From Paenibacillus sp. MMS20-IR301 (GTDB lineage: Bacteria; Bacillota; Bacilli; Paenibacillales; Paenibacillaceae), in assembly GCF_032302195.1 (NCBI RefSeq), contig NZ_CP135275.1, forward strand, positions 4,774,001 through 4,838,000: a stretch of 64,000 bases of DNA, in the 5' to 3' direction. This document shows, piece after piece, positions 26,802-35,130 of this stretch. How positions within the stretch are numbered: the first letter of the stretch is position 1; each line of letters starts with the position of its first letter. The notes beneath the pieces are model-generated. The model was given only the letters and a program-made list of their open reading frames with translations, was not told the DNA's origin and made no database searches. Made by a program: the position numbers and the translations under genes.

Positions 26802-27008
26802 CTGCCTCTTCCCCCTTCTCCAGCCCTTCTGCCGGAGATACTCCTGCAATCATTTGACACATACTATTCGGCGCCACCTGTCCGCCATTCCTGCCTCAAT
26901 CTGCCATTTCCCCGGCGAATCCCCCATTCCTGCTCTTTTTTTGTTAAAATAGAATTATCGGCGTATTAATGCATACTAGCGCCAGTTACTGAAACGGAGG
27001 CATCACCT

Positions 27009-27761
27009 GTGGATTATATTGTTCTGGACATCGAATTCAACGGCCGCAAATTTGCCAGCGAGCATCCTATGGAGGTCATTGAGATCGGAGCTGTCCGGTT
27101 AGACGCTTCATTACAGGTTAAGGACGAGTTCTCTGCCTTAATCAAACCTATATACTTCTCTACCCTGAATTCCTTCATTAAGAAAAAAACCGGTATCCCC
27201 CAGGAGGATATCGATGTAGCCGACCGCTTCCCCAAGGTGATTACAGCCTTCAGAGCCTGGCTTGACCAGAGCAAGGACGGCGTACTGCTGCTGACCTGGG
27301 GCGGCGAGGATATGAAACGGATTATCCAGGACGTGCGCATGCACAAAATAGACGATGCCTACTGGATGGCAGCCACCTACTTCGACCTGCTCAAAGGCGT
27401 GCTCCGTGCCCGGGGCCTCAGCAATGACATCAGCGTCGAAGGTGCGATGGCCTTGTTCGGGCTGGAGCCATCCGGTTCCGCCCACCGTGCACTGGATGAT
27501 GCCAAGATGACGGCGGAAATCTTCCGCGCCGTATTCAGTGAGCTCGACTTCGGGCGTTCCCAGCATTATGTGGATACCTTCTCCAATGCCCGTGAGCGCA
27601 AGACAGTCAAGATCGCCATTAAAGCCATGAATGCCCAAAAGGTTGTGCCTACCTGGGAGCTTGTCGCCGAGCATTACTTCCCGGCGGAGGATGCCTTGGC
27701 TGACCCCCGGAAGCTGGCTGAGCTGCAGGCGTACTTCGCTGCCCAGCTTGGCAAGAAGTAG
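27009..27761 (+). CDS. DEDDh 3'-5' exonuclease, KapD-like
   Basis: A 250-residue exonuclease, GTG start at 27009 after ACGGAGG. All four metal-binding residues of the DnaQ-like DEDDh family are visible: Asp7 and Glu9 in VLDIEFN, Asp101 in WGGEDMKRI, and His159 with Asp164 in SAHRALDDAK. The overall form resembles Bacillus KapD, reported to inhibit the KinA route into sporulation, with an extra ~45 residues at the C-terminus. Substrate could be RNA or DNA ends. The gene is monocistronic, with its own terminator at 27814-27856. Confidence 0.85.
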   Translation: MDYIVLDIEFNGRKFASEHPMEVIEIGAVRLDASLQVKDEFSALIKPIYFSTLNSFIKKKTGIPQEDIDVADRFPKVITAFRAWLDQSKDGVLLLTWGGEDMKRIIQDVRMHKIDDAYWMAATYFDLLKGVLRARGLSNDISVEGAMALFGLEPSGSAHRALDDAKMTAEIFRAVFSELDFGRSQHYVDTFSNARERKTVKIAIKAMNAQKVVPTWELVAEHYFPAEDALADPRKLAELQAYFAAQLGKK

Positions 27762-27813
27762 ACAGAATCCCCTGCGGGGACCCAACCTCTCAAGCCCTAT
27801 CCTGCACAGGACT

Positions 27814-27856
27814 GCGGCAGTTCCCCATAGATATTCTGCGGGGAGCTGCCGTTTTT
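27814..27856 (+). terminator. Intrinsic terminator of the exonuclease gene
   Basis: CGGCAGTTCCCC and GGGGAGCTGCCG form a 12-bp stem (one wobble) around a 14-base loop, followed immediately by TTTTT. Confidence 0.88.
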
Positions 27857-27896
27857 CGTTTATCCGGGCCCATATCCGGTGATCCTGAAATAAGGT

Positions 27897-27927
27897 TTGA
27901 CCTTGCCGTTACGTCAAGGTGTAGAGT
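27897..27927 (+). promoter_or_regulatory. MerR-type promoter and operator
   Basis: TTGACC at 27897-27902 and TAGAGT at 27922-27927 are 19 bases apart, the over-long spacer of MerR-controlled promoters. Inside lies a nearly perfect dyad, ACCTTGCCGTTACGTCAAGG(T) at 27900-27920. The site is about 90 bases before the TipA-like gene, so the regulator probably activates its own promoter when its ligand is bound. Confidence 0.88.
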
Positions 27928-28015
27928 AATTCCTGTAAGCAGCAGCTTACGCGGCAGGGCGCTTTAGCACGTCCTCTGCTATATACCGCCAAACAGAGTT
28001 GGAGGCTGAAACGAA

Positions 28016-28780
28016 ATGGAGTACACCGTACAGAAGCTGGGAGCACTCGCGGGAATCAGCGCGCGGACCCTGCGGTATTACGACGAATTCGGGATTCTGA
28101 AGCCGGCCAGAATCAATTCCTCGGGGTACCGGATCTACGGGCAGGCCGAGGTCGACCGGCTGCAGCAGATTCTTTTTTACCGGGAGCTGGGCTTAAGCCT
28201 GGAAGGGATCAAGGAGCTGATCACCTCCCCTTCCTTCGATGGAGCGCAGGCGCTGCGCCAGCACCATGACCAGCTGCTGCAGCGGAGACGGCAATTGGAC
28301 GTGCTGATCGCGAACGTCGAGCAGACACTTGCCCACACAGAAGGGAGAATTACCATGAGCAATGAAGAGAAATTTACAGGCTTTAAGCAGAAGCTGATTG
28401 AGGATAACGAGCAGAAGTACGGGCAGGAGATCCGGGAGAAATACGGCGGGGAAGCGATTGAGAAATCGAACCGCCAGCTGATGAATATGACGGAAGAGCA
28501 ATATAACGCCTTGCAGCAGCTGGAGGCGGAGATGTTCGCTTCGCTTGAGCAGGCGATGGAGGACGGGGACTCTGCCAGCGAGCTGGCGCAGAAGGCTGCC
28601 GATCTTCACCGCCAGTGGCTGAGCTTTCACTGGGGTACCTACTCCAAGGAGGCTCATGCCGGCCTGGCACAGATGTATGTCGATGATGAGCGCTTCACCG
28701 CCTATTACGACAAACGCCGTCCGGGTATGGCCGAATTCCTGCGGGATGCGGTACATGTGTATACAGGTGCGAAGCAATAA
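28016..28780 (+). CDS. MerR-family regulator with TipAS antibiotic-recognition domain
   Basis: A 254-residue regulator. The N-terminal winged helix-turn-helix of MerR proteins reads YTVQKLGALAGISARTLRYY then DEFGILKPARINSSGYRIY (residues 3-42), followed by a dimerising coiled coil to about 105. The C-terminal part (residues 120-250, EEKFTGFKQKLIEDNEQKYG to YYDKRRPGMAEFLRDAVHVY) matches the TipAS domain, a globin-like pocket that in TipAL binds thiopeptides and in relatives other drugs. MSNEEKF at 113 is also a good internal start site in TipA-type genes, where a short ligand-trapping form is made. No exporter follows it; control is at least of itself. Confidence 0.93.
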   Translation: MEYTVQKLGALAGISARTLRYYDEFGILKPARINSSGYRIYGQAEVDRLQQILFYRELGLSLEGIKELITSPSFDGAQALRQHHDQLLQRRRQLDVLIANVEQTLAHTEGRITMSNEEKFTGFKQKLIEDNEQKYGQEIREKYGGEAIEKSNRQLMNMTEEQYNALQQLEAEMFASLEQAMEDGDSASELAQKAADLHRQWLSFHWGTYSKEAHAGLAQMYVDDERFTAYYDKRRPGMAEFLRDAVHVYTGAKQ

Positions 28781-28823
28781 ACTGCGCAGGCATGCACAGC
28801 ATGAACGGGGATGCTACAGCAAA

Positions 28824-28856
28824 GGGGCAGCCGGATAACCGGCCGCCCTTATTTTT
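28824..28856 (+). terminator. Intrinsic terminator of the TipA-like gene
   Basis: GGGGCAGCCGG, a 4-base loop (ATAA) and CCGGCCGCCC form a GC-rich stem, then TTATTTTT. It also separates the gene from the convergent PepSY gene. Confidence 0.85.
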
Positions 28857-28885
28857 ACTTTATAACATGAACCTGTATCAGGTTC

Positions 28886-29494
28886 TCAATCATCATCGTC
28901 ATCCGAATCCACATCAGTGTAAAGTATTTTGGCGGTATAGGCATCCACGCCTACTTCTGTCGACACCTTGCCGTTTCTGATCTTCACCTCATAAATGACA
29001 CTGCCGTCATCCCGGTCGAGATCCACCTCGGTAACCGTCCCCTTCACAGAGGCTGCGGCGGCTTCTGCCGCTTTCGCTGCGCTGATTAGTGTTCCATTCT
29101 GTGAGGCGGCTGTACTTGAGCTGTAATGATCATCGTCATCATCGTCGTCGGTTTCTTTGCGCACGCTTAAGATTTTTCCGCTATAGGCCTCTACCCGGAC
29201 ATCAATCTCCTTGTTGCCGCTGCGGATCTCCACCTCGTAATACGTACCGCTCAGCTTCTTCTCCAGATCAATGCTGACTACCCGTCCCGGTGCGGCTTTC
29301 AGCGCATAAGCCTCCGCTTTACCCGCACCGATCAGTGTCTTGCCCTGGCTTGTTGAAGCCGTTGAAGCTGCTGAACCTGTGCCTGCACCCGCTCCGCCTG
29401 CCGCATCCGCATTCTGAACCCCGCTGATACCATATGCACCGCCGAGCAGAACCGCTGCCGCCGTAACCGTGCTCCATAATTTCATCTTCATCAT
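28886..29494 (-). CDS. Secreted PepSY-domain protein
   Basis: A 202-residue exported protein. The ATG at 29494 follows AAAGGAGG; the longer reading from 29548 has no ribosome site. A signal peptide (MMKMKLWSTVTAAAVLLGGAYG) ends near ADA. Two PepSY repeats follow, each with the VVSIDLEKKL.GTYYEVEIRSG / VTEVDLDRDDGSVIYEVKIRNG pattern and a closing VEAYSGKILSV or VDAYTAKILYT. Poly-Asp runs (DDDDD) occur between the repeats and at the very end. PepSY domains are thought to bind or restrain extracellular proteases. It lies next to the PepSY/two-component operon and may be its regulated output. Confidence 0.9.
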   Translation of the reverse strand: MMKMKLWSTVTAAAVLLGGAYGISGVQNADAAGGAGAGTGSAASTASTSQGKTLIGAGKAEAYALKAAPGRVVSIDLEKKLSGTYYEVEIRSGNKEIDVRVEAYSGKILSVRKETDDDDDDDHYSSSTAASQNGTLISAAKAAEAAAASVKGTVTEVDLDRDDGSVIYEVKIRNGKVSTEVGVDAYTAKILYTDVDSDDDDD

Positions 29495-29616
29495 TATTGC
29501 CTCCTTTTGATCCTTCTGTGCTGCCCATGTATTCAATATAAACGGCACAGATGAGAGGAAGGCGGGAGTAACATTAGAAATTGATGAGAAAATGAGAAAA
29601 TATAATGTGAAGCTGC

Positions 29617-30237
29617 TTAAGAGTCATCATCCGGCGCTTCCCAGGCTACCGACCGGATCTGTCCCGAGATGGCGTCCACCTGGACAACCGCCTCGCGGCC
29701 GTCCGCAGTATTCACCTCCACCAGATAGTATGCTCCTGATTCATCTATTCCGGTATCCACATCATCCGCTTCTCCCGGAACCTCTTGCAGGGCCAGCCGG
29801 ACGGCTTCCGTCTCTGACACTACACGCTGAGGAGAAGCTGAGGGGGCAGGAGCCGCTGAGGGCGAAAGGGAAGGTTCCGTACCGCCTCCGGCCACAGTAC
29901 CGGACGAAGGGGCGGGCGCAGGTGTAACCGCCGCCGATGCTGCCGGCTTCAGCAGAATAATGGATACGATTTCACCTGTTGTCCCGTCCAGCTGCAGCTC
30001 ATATAGCCCCTGTAAAGTTTGGAGCTCCGCTGCGTATTTACCGGACTTCTGGCTGAAGCTCTGTATGCTGCCGGGATACTCCTTCAGCAGCGCCTGCTTC
30101 GCCTGCTGCTCAGTCAACAGCGGGTCCGATTCCTTACGGAACAGGCTTAACCCGGCAAGCACCAGAATCAGAACGATTCCTGTGATGAAAAGGAGCTTAA
30201 ATTTACTTTTTGTGAACCCGGGTTTTCTTATTCTCAT
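29617..30237 (-). CDS. Membrane-anchored PepSY-domain protein
   Basis: A 206-residue protein with a basic N-terminus (MRIRKPGFTKSKF), one membrane helix (about residues 13-30), then an extracellular PepSY repeat (LLTEQQAKQALLKEYPGSIQ...YELQLDGTTGEIVSIIL), a Pro/Ala/Ser-rich linker (about 110-145) and a second PepSY repeat ending VQVDAISGQIRSVAWE. Its start overlaps the histidine kinase stop by four bases, so the three genes RR-HK-PepSY form one operon. It may modulate the sensor or extracytoplasmic proteolysis. Confidence 0.88.
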   Translation of the reverse strand: MRIRKPGFTKSKFKLLFITGIVLILVLAGLSLFRKESDPLLTEQQAKQALLKEYPGSIQSFSQKSGKYAAELQTLQGLYELQLDGTTGEIVSIILLKPAASAAVTPAPAPSSGTVAGGGTEPSLSPSAAPAPSASPQRVVSETEAVRLALQEVPGEADDVDTGIDESGAYYLVEVNTADGREAVVQVDAISGQIRSVAWEAPDDDS

Positions 30238-31604
30238 AGCTTCCCCCTGCTCTCAGCGGCAATGAAGATGCTGGCCGAAGTTCCCGCACCTTCCACACTT
30301 TCCATGGACAGCCTGGCCCCGATGGCGGCGGCAATTTCTGCAGCCAGTGACAAGCCCAGCCCTGCACCTCCGGCCTTACGGCCTCTCGACTCATCCACCC
30401 GGTAAAAGCGGTCGAATACCCGCGGCAGCTCCCCGGCCGGAATCCCGATTCCCCGGTCCGTGATCACAATCCTGCTCTCTTGTAAGGAGGCTTCAAGCGT
30501 AATAGTTATGGCTTCATCGCTGTACTTGCGGGCATTATCCAGGAAGATGAACAGCAGCTGTCTCAGCTTCGCTTCATCACTGTATCCTTTTACCGCGCCT
30601 TTAGACTGAACATTCACTTCCCGCCCATAGGCATTATGAAAGGCTTTGGCCGAAGCACGGGCCAGCTCCACCAGATTTATGCTCTGCAGCGACACATCCC
30701 ACTGCTCCTGATGTCTCGCCAGCAGCAGCAGCTGCTCGGTCAGCTCCCTCATCCGGATCGCCTCAGAGTGGATAGCCTCCACCGATTCATTGAATAATTC
30801 AGGATGCTGGGTCCCCCGCCGCTTGAGCAGGCTGGCATAGCTTTCAATTACCGTCAGCGGCGTCCGCAGCTCATGCGAGGCGTCCGAGACGAATTTCTCC
30901 TGCTTCGCATAATTGCTCTCCAGCAGTGCGATCATCTCGTTAAACGTATGCCCCATCTCCATCAGTTCGTCCCGGGACGACTCTTCCAGCGTAAGCCTGC
31001 GGAATTTCCCGCTGTGCTTAATTTCCCGCATCGTAGCCGTCATTTGCACAATCGGGCGCATAATCAATCCGGACAGCACGCGGCTGGACAGCAGGAGCGG
31101 AAGCATCGCACAAACCGTAGCCCCCGCCAGCACTACCCTCAGCACCTTGAGGGTGTTCATCGTGTTCTCCATACTCTTGGTCATCTGTACATTCATTACA
31201 CTTCCGTCTGTCCAGATAACCGGAGTGGTTACGAACGTATAGGAGCGGCCCTGAAACTTAATAAGCTCACTATACTTGGCTGAGTGATAGGACGGCTTCA
31301 AGCGGCTGAGCTCCTGTTCCGAAGCAGAGGTCACAGGTGCAGGCCCGCTTCCGTCCGCAGCCAGCAGCCGGAGCATGCCTTCAACCGGCACATAGGCACG
31401 CAGCAGCTCCTGTGCAGGCACCGTCTGGCCTGCTCTTCGCATACCGTCAGCAATTTTGACCATTTCGGCAGCAGCCTGATCGAGCTGGTCACCTGTCGAC
31501 AGCCGGCTGAACATCAGATAGATTATTCCGTTCATAAGGATGAGCAGCACGGCGAAGAGCACGCTGGAGTAGAGGTGGATTTTGCTCCGCAGCTTCAGCT
31601 TCAT
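30234..31604 (-). CDS. Sensor histidine kinase (HAMP, HisKA, HATPase)
   Basis: A 456-residue membrane sensor. The first helix spans about residues 10-33, an extracellular domain runs to about 150, and the second helix covers about 153-175. HAMP follows, then the dimerisation box VSDASHELRTPLTVIESYASLL with phosphorylated His244. The ATPase part has FIFLDNARKYSDEAI, ITDRGIGIP, FDRFYRVDESRGR and GAGLGLSLAAEIA. The start overlaps the response regulator's end by four bases (ATGA). The set resembles CssS/ArlS-type envelope sensors; what it senses is unknown. Confidence 0.93.
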   Translation of the reverse strand: MKLKLRSKIHLYSSVLFAVLLILMNGIIYLMFSRLSTGDQLDQAAAEMVKIADGMRRAGQTVPAQELLRAYVPVEGMLRLLAADGSGPAPVTSASEQELSRLKPSYHSAKYSELIKFQGRSYTFVTTPVIWTDGSVMNVQMTKSMENTMNTLKVLRVVLAGATVCAMLPLLLSSRVLSGLIMRPIVQMTATMREIKHSGKFRRLTLEESSRDELMEMGHTFNEMIALLESNYAKQEKFVSDASHELRTPLTVIESYASLLKRRGTQHPELFNESVEAIHSEAIRMRELTEQLLLLARHQEQWDVSLQSINLVELARASAKAFHNAYGREVNVQSKGAVKGYSDEAKLRQLLFIFLDNARKYSDEAITITLEASLQESRIVITDRGIGIPAGELPRVFDRFYRVDESRGRKAGGAGLGLSLAAEIAAAIGARLSMESVEGAGTSASIFIAAESRGKL

Positions 31605-32302
31605 AGCGAATCCTTAAGGACATATCCGATTCCGCGGACCGTGTGTATAAGCTCGCTTTGGCCATCCGGTGTAATCTTCCTGCGCACATAGCGGATATAG
31701 ACATCAACGACATTCGTATCGCCGTAATAATCGTATCCCCAGACTGCCGTCATGATCTGCTCCCGGTTCAGTACCTGTCGTTTGTTCTTCAGCAGGAACA
31801 CCAGCAGATCGAACTCCCTGGGAGTCAGGTCAATCCCGCTGCCGCTTCTGACCACCTCGCGCGTGGTTTCATTCAGCTCCAGATCACCGGCGGTCAGCCA
31901 GACCTCCGCCGGGTCAGCCTGCTCCGCTTGGCGGGCAGAGGCAAGCCGCAGGGCGGCGCGGATGCGTGCGAGCAGCTCTTCAATCTGGAACGGTTTGGTG
32001 ATATAGTCATTAGCACCAAGGTCAAGCCCGGATACTTTGTCTTCCACCGAGCTCTTGGCTGTCAGCAGCAGCACAGGCGTATGGGCATCCCCCGCCCGGA
32101 TACGCCGCAGCAGCTCGATGCCGCTGAAGCCCGGAAGCATCACATCCAGCAGCAGCAGATCCGGGGTCTCCGCCTGATACAGCTCAAGCGCCTGCTGGCC
32201 GCTGCCGGCCAGTAATACGCGATACCCTTCGCATTCAAGCTCGATCTGCAGCAGCCGGGCGATTCTCACCTCATCCTCCACGACCAGAATCGATTCTGTC
32301 AT
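31601..32302 (-). CDS. OmpR-family response regulator
   Basis: A 233-residue regulator. The receiver domain has Glu9/Asp10 in LVVEDE, the phosphorylated Asp53 in LLLLDVMLPG, and the conserved Lys in YITKPFQIEELLARI. The C-terminal winged helix of the OmpR/PhoB type covers about 135-230 (ELNETTREVVRSG, LTPREFDLLVFLLKN, VDVYIRYVRRKI, IHTVRGIGYVLK). It is the first gene of the RR-HK-PepSY operon and probably also governs the adjacent PepSY gene at 28.9 kb. Confidence 0.95.
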   Translation of the reverse strand: MTESILVVEDEVRIARLLQIELECEGYRVLLAGSGQQALELYQAETPDLLLLDVMLPGFSGIELLRRIRAGDAHTPVLLLTAKSSVEDKVSGLDLGANDYITKPFQIEELLARIRAALRLASARQAEQADPAEVWLTAGDLELNETTREVVRSGSGIDLTPREFDLLVFLLKNKRQVLNREQIMTAVWGYDYYGDTNVVDVYIRYVRRKITPDGQSELIHTVRGIGYVLKDSL

Positions 32303-32433
32303 TGGCTATTCTTCCTTTCTTCATTCCGCTGATTTGGCTGATCCCTGATGGTCAGCTCCTTGCTTAGCTGCCTCCATTGTAGGGTATAACCGGGCGCAGA
32401 TTCAAACCGCCTGTGTCCAGCAGCAGCACAAGC

Positions 32434-32472
32434 CAAAAAGGCGCTCCCGCCATTTCACCGGCAGGAGCACCC
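32434..32472 (-). terminator. Intrinsic terminator of aroD
   Basis: On the minus strand GGTGCTCCTGCC and GGCGGGAGCGCC form a stem with a short loop, then TTTTT. It sits 12 bases after the aroD stop. Confidence 0.85.
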
Positions 32473-32483
32473 TATAGGCAAGA

Positions 32484-33248
32484 CTATAAGCTGCGGTGCA
32501 GCAGCTCCAGTACGCTGCGCAGCTCGGCAACGGCCACCTGGCCGGGAGCCGAGGGCTTATGTGCCGCGCCGAAGGTCAGCGCAGAGCCGAAGATCTCACC
32601 GGCCAGCCGGCTGATGACGCCTTCACCGGCCATCGACATCGTAATAATCGGGCGGTCGGCATACTGCTCCTGCATAATGTTCGTTGCCGCCAGCAGAGTC
32701 AGCACATCGCCGGCATTCTGCGGCATCACAGCAATCTTCGGCAGGTCGCCGCCAAGCTCCTGTGCCCGGCGCAGCCGGGCTACAATCTCTTCCTGCGGCG
32801 GTGTCCCCTGGAAATCATGATTGGACACTATTACAAATACCGCCTGATTATGCGCAGCCTTAATCAGGCCGCTGACCGCTGCTTCCCCGCTAAACAGCTC
32901 GACATCGAGAATGTCGATCAGCCCGCTTGCAGCAGCAGCTTTATTCAGCTCCACATAGTATTCTGTGGAAATTTCTTTCTCCCCGCCCTCTTTGGCGCTG
33001 CGGAAGGTGAAGATCAGCGGGATATCCGGCAGAATCCGCTGGAGTTCTTCCAGCACCTCCGTTACCGCCGCGATATCTTCAACTTTACTGAAGAAATCGC
33101 TCCGCCACTCCACCAGATCCGGTGCCAGGACTTTCAGCGCCTCCGCTTCTTCCCGGAGTTCCGCCAATGTTGCCCCGACCAGCGGGACGCATATTTTGGG
33201 CATCCCCTCGCCGAGGATTATGTTCTTAACGGTTACTGTACCGCTCAA
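32484..33248 (-). CDS. aroD: Type I 3-dehydroquinate dehydratase
   Basis: A 254-residue enzyme that dehydrates 3-dehydroquinate to 3-dehydroshikimate, third step of the shikimate pathway. It is the Schiff-base type: EWRSDFF (residues 48-54) binds substrate, His144 in VSNHDFQGTP is the general base, and Lys171 in DLPKIAVMPQ forms the imine; MAGEGVISRLAGEIFGSALTF closes the active site. The positions agree almost exactly with the Salmonella enzyme. The start is a TTG at 33248 preceded by AAGGAG at nine bases. The gene is alone, followed by its own terminator. Confidence 0.95.
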   Translation of the reverse strand: MSGTVTVKNIILGEGMPKICVPLVGATLAELREEAEALKVLAPDLVEWRSDFFSKVEDIAAVTEVLEELQRILPDIPLIFTFRSAKEGGEKEISTEYYVELNKAAAASGLIDILDVELFSGEAAVSGLIKAAHNQAVFVIVSNHDFQGTPPQEEIVARLRRAQELGGDLPKIAVMPQNAGDVLTLLAATNIMQEQYADRPIITMSMAGEGVISRLAGEIFGSALTFGAAHKPSAPGQVAVAELRSVLELLHRSL

Positions 33249-33874
33249 TAATTCCAGCTCCTTATGGTTCAGGATGCAGACGCAGCCTATAGTAGTTGTG
33301 TATGTTTTGTTGGTTATGTTAGTTGCAGATACATGCGGAACCGGGGATACAGCTGCGGAATTTGGCTAAGTAACTGCGGGCGGGAGCTAAATGATCATCT
33401 GGAGCGAAGATGAAGCTGGCAGAGGGGATTAAGTGGAATAACAGCACCTAAATACGCTTAAACTCAGCACACGGTCAATTTAGTTGGATAAACAACACTT
33501 ATTTCTGGTCCAACAGGCACCAATCGGCAAAATGGATAGAATTAAGTGCTATAAATCCACTTAATCTCAGCCAATCCAGCGTTTCCCGACCAATAAGTGT
33601 CATAAATCCACTTAAATTCGCACGAAGCAAAGACCCGGGTTACTTAACTTCCCTTTCCTGCCGGCTGCTTCCGCCAGCCTGTAGCATCACATGCTCCCCG
33701 CCTTGCCGTCCATCGCCCATACTCCCGCGTCCATACTTCCCCGCCTATTCGCCTGTCCATTCGCACCAGCCTGCACCATCACATGCTCCCTGCCTTGCCT
33801 CCCGTCAACCAGCTTCTCCTGCTATCCCCTCGGCCTTCCCTGCGAATCCGCTTCATTTCACCTGCTCTACCGGT
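33249..33874. other. 626-bp intergenic region with repeats
   Basis: No coding frame is convincing. It holds four copies of an AAGTG-type palindrome (33429-33617, listed separately). Near 33674 and 33766 there is a ~32-bp direct repeat (CCAGCCTG.A.CATCACATGC... ) 92 bases apart in a C-rich tract that leads to the ribokinase stop. Confidence 0.65.
33429..33617. repeat. Four copies of a ~24-bp TTAAGTG/CACTTAA repeat
   Basis: TTAAGTGGAATAACAGCACC(TAAA) at 33429-33452, TTTAGTTGGATAAACAACAC(TTATTT) at 33478-33503, ATTAAGTGCTATAAATCCAC(TTAA) at 33541-33564 and ATAAGTGTCATAAATCCACT(TAAA) at 33593-33615. Each is an imperfect palindrome and neighbouring copies alternate in sense. The organisation recalls the unrelated repeat group at 4062-4247. 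Confidence 0.75.
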
Positions 33875-34816
33875 CTACTCTTCCGTTCCCGGCTCCGCCT
33901 CTGCAGCCTCACGCAGGAACCGCTTCACCTCTTCCAGCCTTGGCAGCGAAGGAATTGCCCCCGTCTTGCCGACTGCCAGTGCCCCGACGGCATTTGCGAA
34001 CCGGACAGCTTCGTCCAGCGTCTTGCCGCGGGTAAGCTGCCAGGCCAGTGCCCCGTTGAACGAGTCCCCTGCAGCCACTGTATCTACAGCCTGTACCGGG
34101 AAACCCGGAACATGCAGGCTGCCGGCGGCATTGACAATCAGCGCCCCTTTGGAGCCCAGGGTAACAATAACGTGACGCACTCCCTTAAGCAGCAGCAGCC
34201 GGGCCGCCCGTTCTGCATCATCTATACTTTCTACGCTGATACCAGCCAGAATTCCTGCTTCTGTCTCGTTCGGTGTCAGGTAAGTCACATGCTGGAGCAG
34301 CTCACTTCGGAGTGCCCGCGCCGGAGCAGGGTTCAGAATCACAGGAATACCGTGCCGGAAGGCAATGGCCGCAGCGGCCTCGCACATCTCCAGATCCATC
34401 TCCAGCTGCATTACGACGATCCCGGCCTCACGGATTACAGCTTCCAGTGCGGCAATATCCTCCGGTTTCATCTCAAGATTCGCCCCGGGCACTACAATAA
34501 TACGGTTTTCACCTGCTCCGTCTACCACAATCGAGGCTACTCCCGTAGACTCCGACTCACTCATCAAAATATAATCCGTCTGAATCTGCTCCTGCTTCAT
34601 CACTTCCAGCAGCCCGCTGCCGAAGCTGTCTTTACCTACCCGGCCAATCATAGTCACCTCTGCACCGAGCCTTGCCGCAGCAACAGCCTGATTAGCACCT
34701 TTACCTCCCGGAGACAGCGCGAACGCCTGTCCAAACAGTGTCTCGCCGGCTTCCGGAGCCCGCTCAGCACGGACCACCATATCCATATTCAGACTTCCAA
34801 TTACAACTATACCCAA
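33875..34816 (-). CDS. rbsK: Ribokinase
   Basis: A 313-residue PfkB-family sugar kinase that phosphorylates ribose to ribose 5-phosphate. The N-terminal signature IGSLNMDMVVRAERAPEAGETLFG and SPGGKGANQAVAAARLGAEV (residues 6-56) is that of ribokinases, and the C-terminal PfkB signature VDTVAAGDSFNGALAW holds the catalytic Asp. The rbs transporter genes are not adjacent. It is transcribed away from the phosphorylase gene, with a LacI-type operator palindrome in the shared region. It could also serve ribose released by the nucleoside hydrolase at 1-2 kb. Confidence 0.93.
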   Translation of the reverse strand: MGIVVIGSLNMDMVVRAERAPEAGETLFGQAFALSPGGKGANQAVAAARLGAEVTMIGRVGKDSFGSGLLEVMKQEQIQTDYILMSESESTGVASIVVDGAGENRIIVVPGANLEMKPEDIAALEAVIREAGIVVMQLEMDLEMCEAAAAIAFRHGIPVILNPAPARALRSELLQHVTYLTPNETEAGILAGISVESIDDAERAARLLLLKGVRHVIVTLGSKGALIVNAAGSLHVPGFPVQAVDTVAAGDSFNGALAWQLTRGKTLDEAVRFANAVGALAVGKTGAIPSLPRLEEVKRFLREAAEAEPGTEE

Positions 34817-35054
34817 CCTCTACACCACCACTTGGTTTATTTCCATTTCTTTTCCGCCATCAAGACTGCCTGTTCCATGGAATAGACGGCAGCGGCACCA
34901 TTCATTACTCTTTGCTTATTACTCATTGTTATCCTCTTATCTTATGGCCTGCGGCCGGGTTAATCAAATTTTTATGTATCAATAAGTTCGCTGTGTTTTT
35001 ACACAGCAAGTATGCTAGAATAGGTGTGCACTTGCTCTTGCCATTTCCTTTTGA

Positions 35055-35066
35055 GCAAACGTTTGC
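35055..35066. promoter_or_regulatory. LacI/CcpA-type operator palindrome between rbsK and the phosphorylase
   Basis: GCAAACGTTTGC is a perfect 12-bp palindrome of the kind bound by LacI-family repressors (central CG, AAACG half sites). It differs from the strict CcpA consensus at three positions. It lies 65 bases before the phosphorylase start and 240 bases before the ribokinase start, so it probably acts on the former. The AT-rich rest of the 34817-35130 gap shows TTGCTTA and TATGC-type promoter fragments but nothing decisive. Confidence 0.6.
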
Positions 35067-35130
35067 ACCTTAGATATAGCCTGCAGTAATCCCGAATCAC
35101 CATTCCAATTGTACTTAGGAGGCTTATCAA

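Noticed and set aside
33691..34175. Pro/Leu/Ser-rich frames near the ribokinase end
   Set aside because: Low-complexity C-rich DNA and antisense overlap with ribokinase; no ribosome site.
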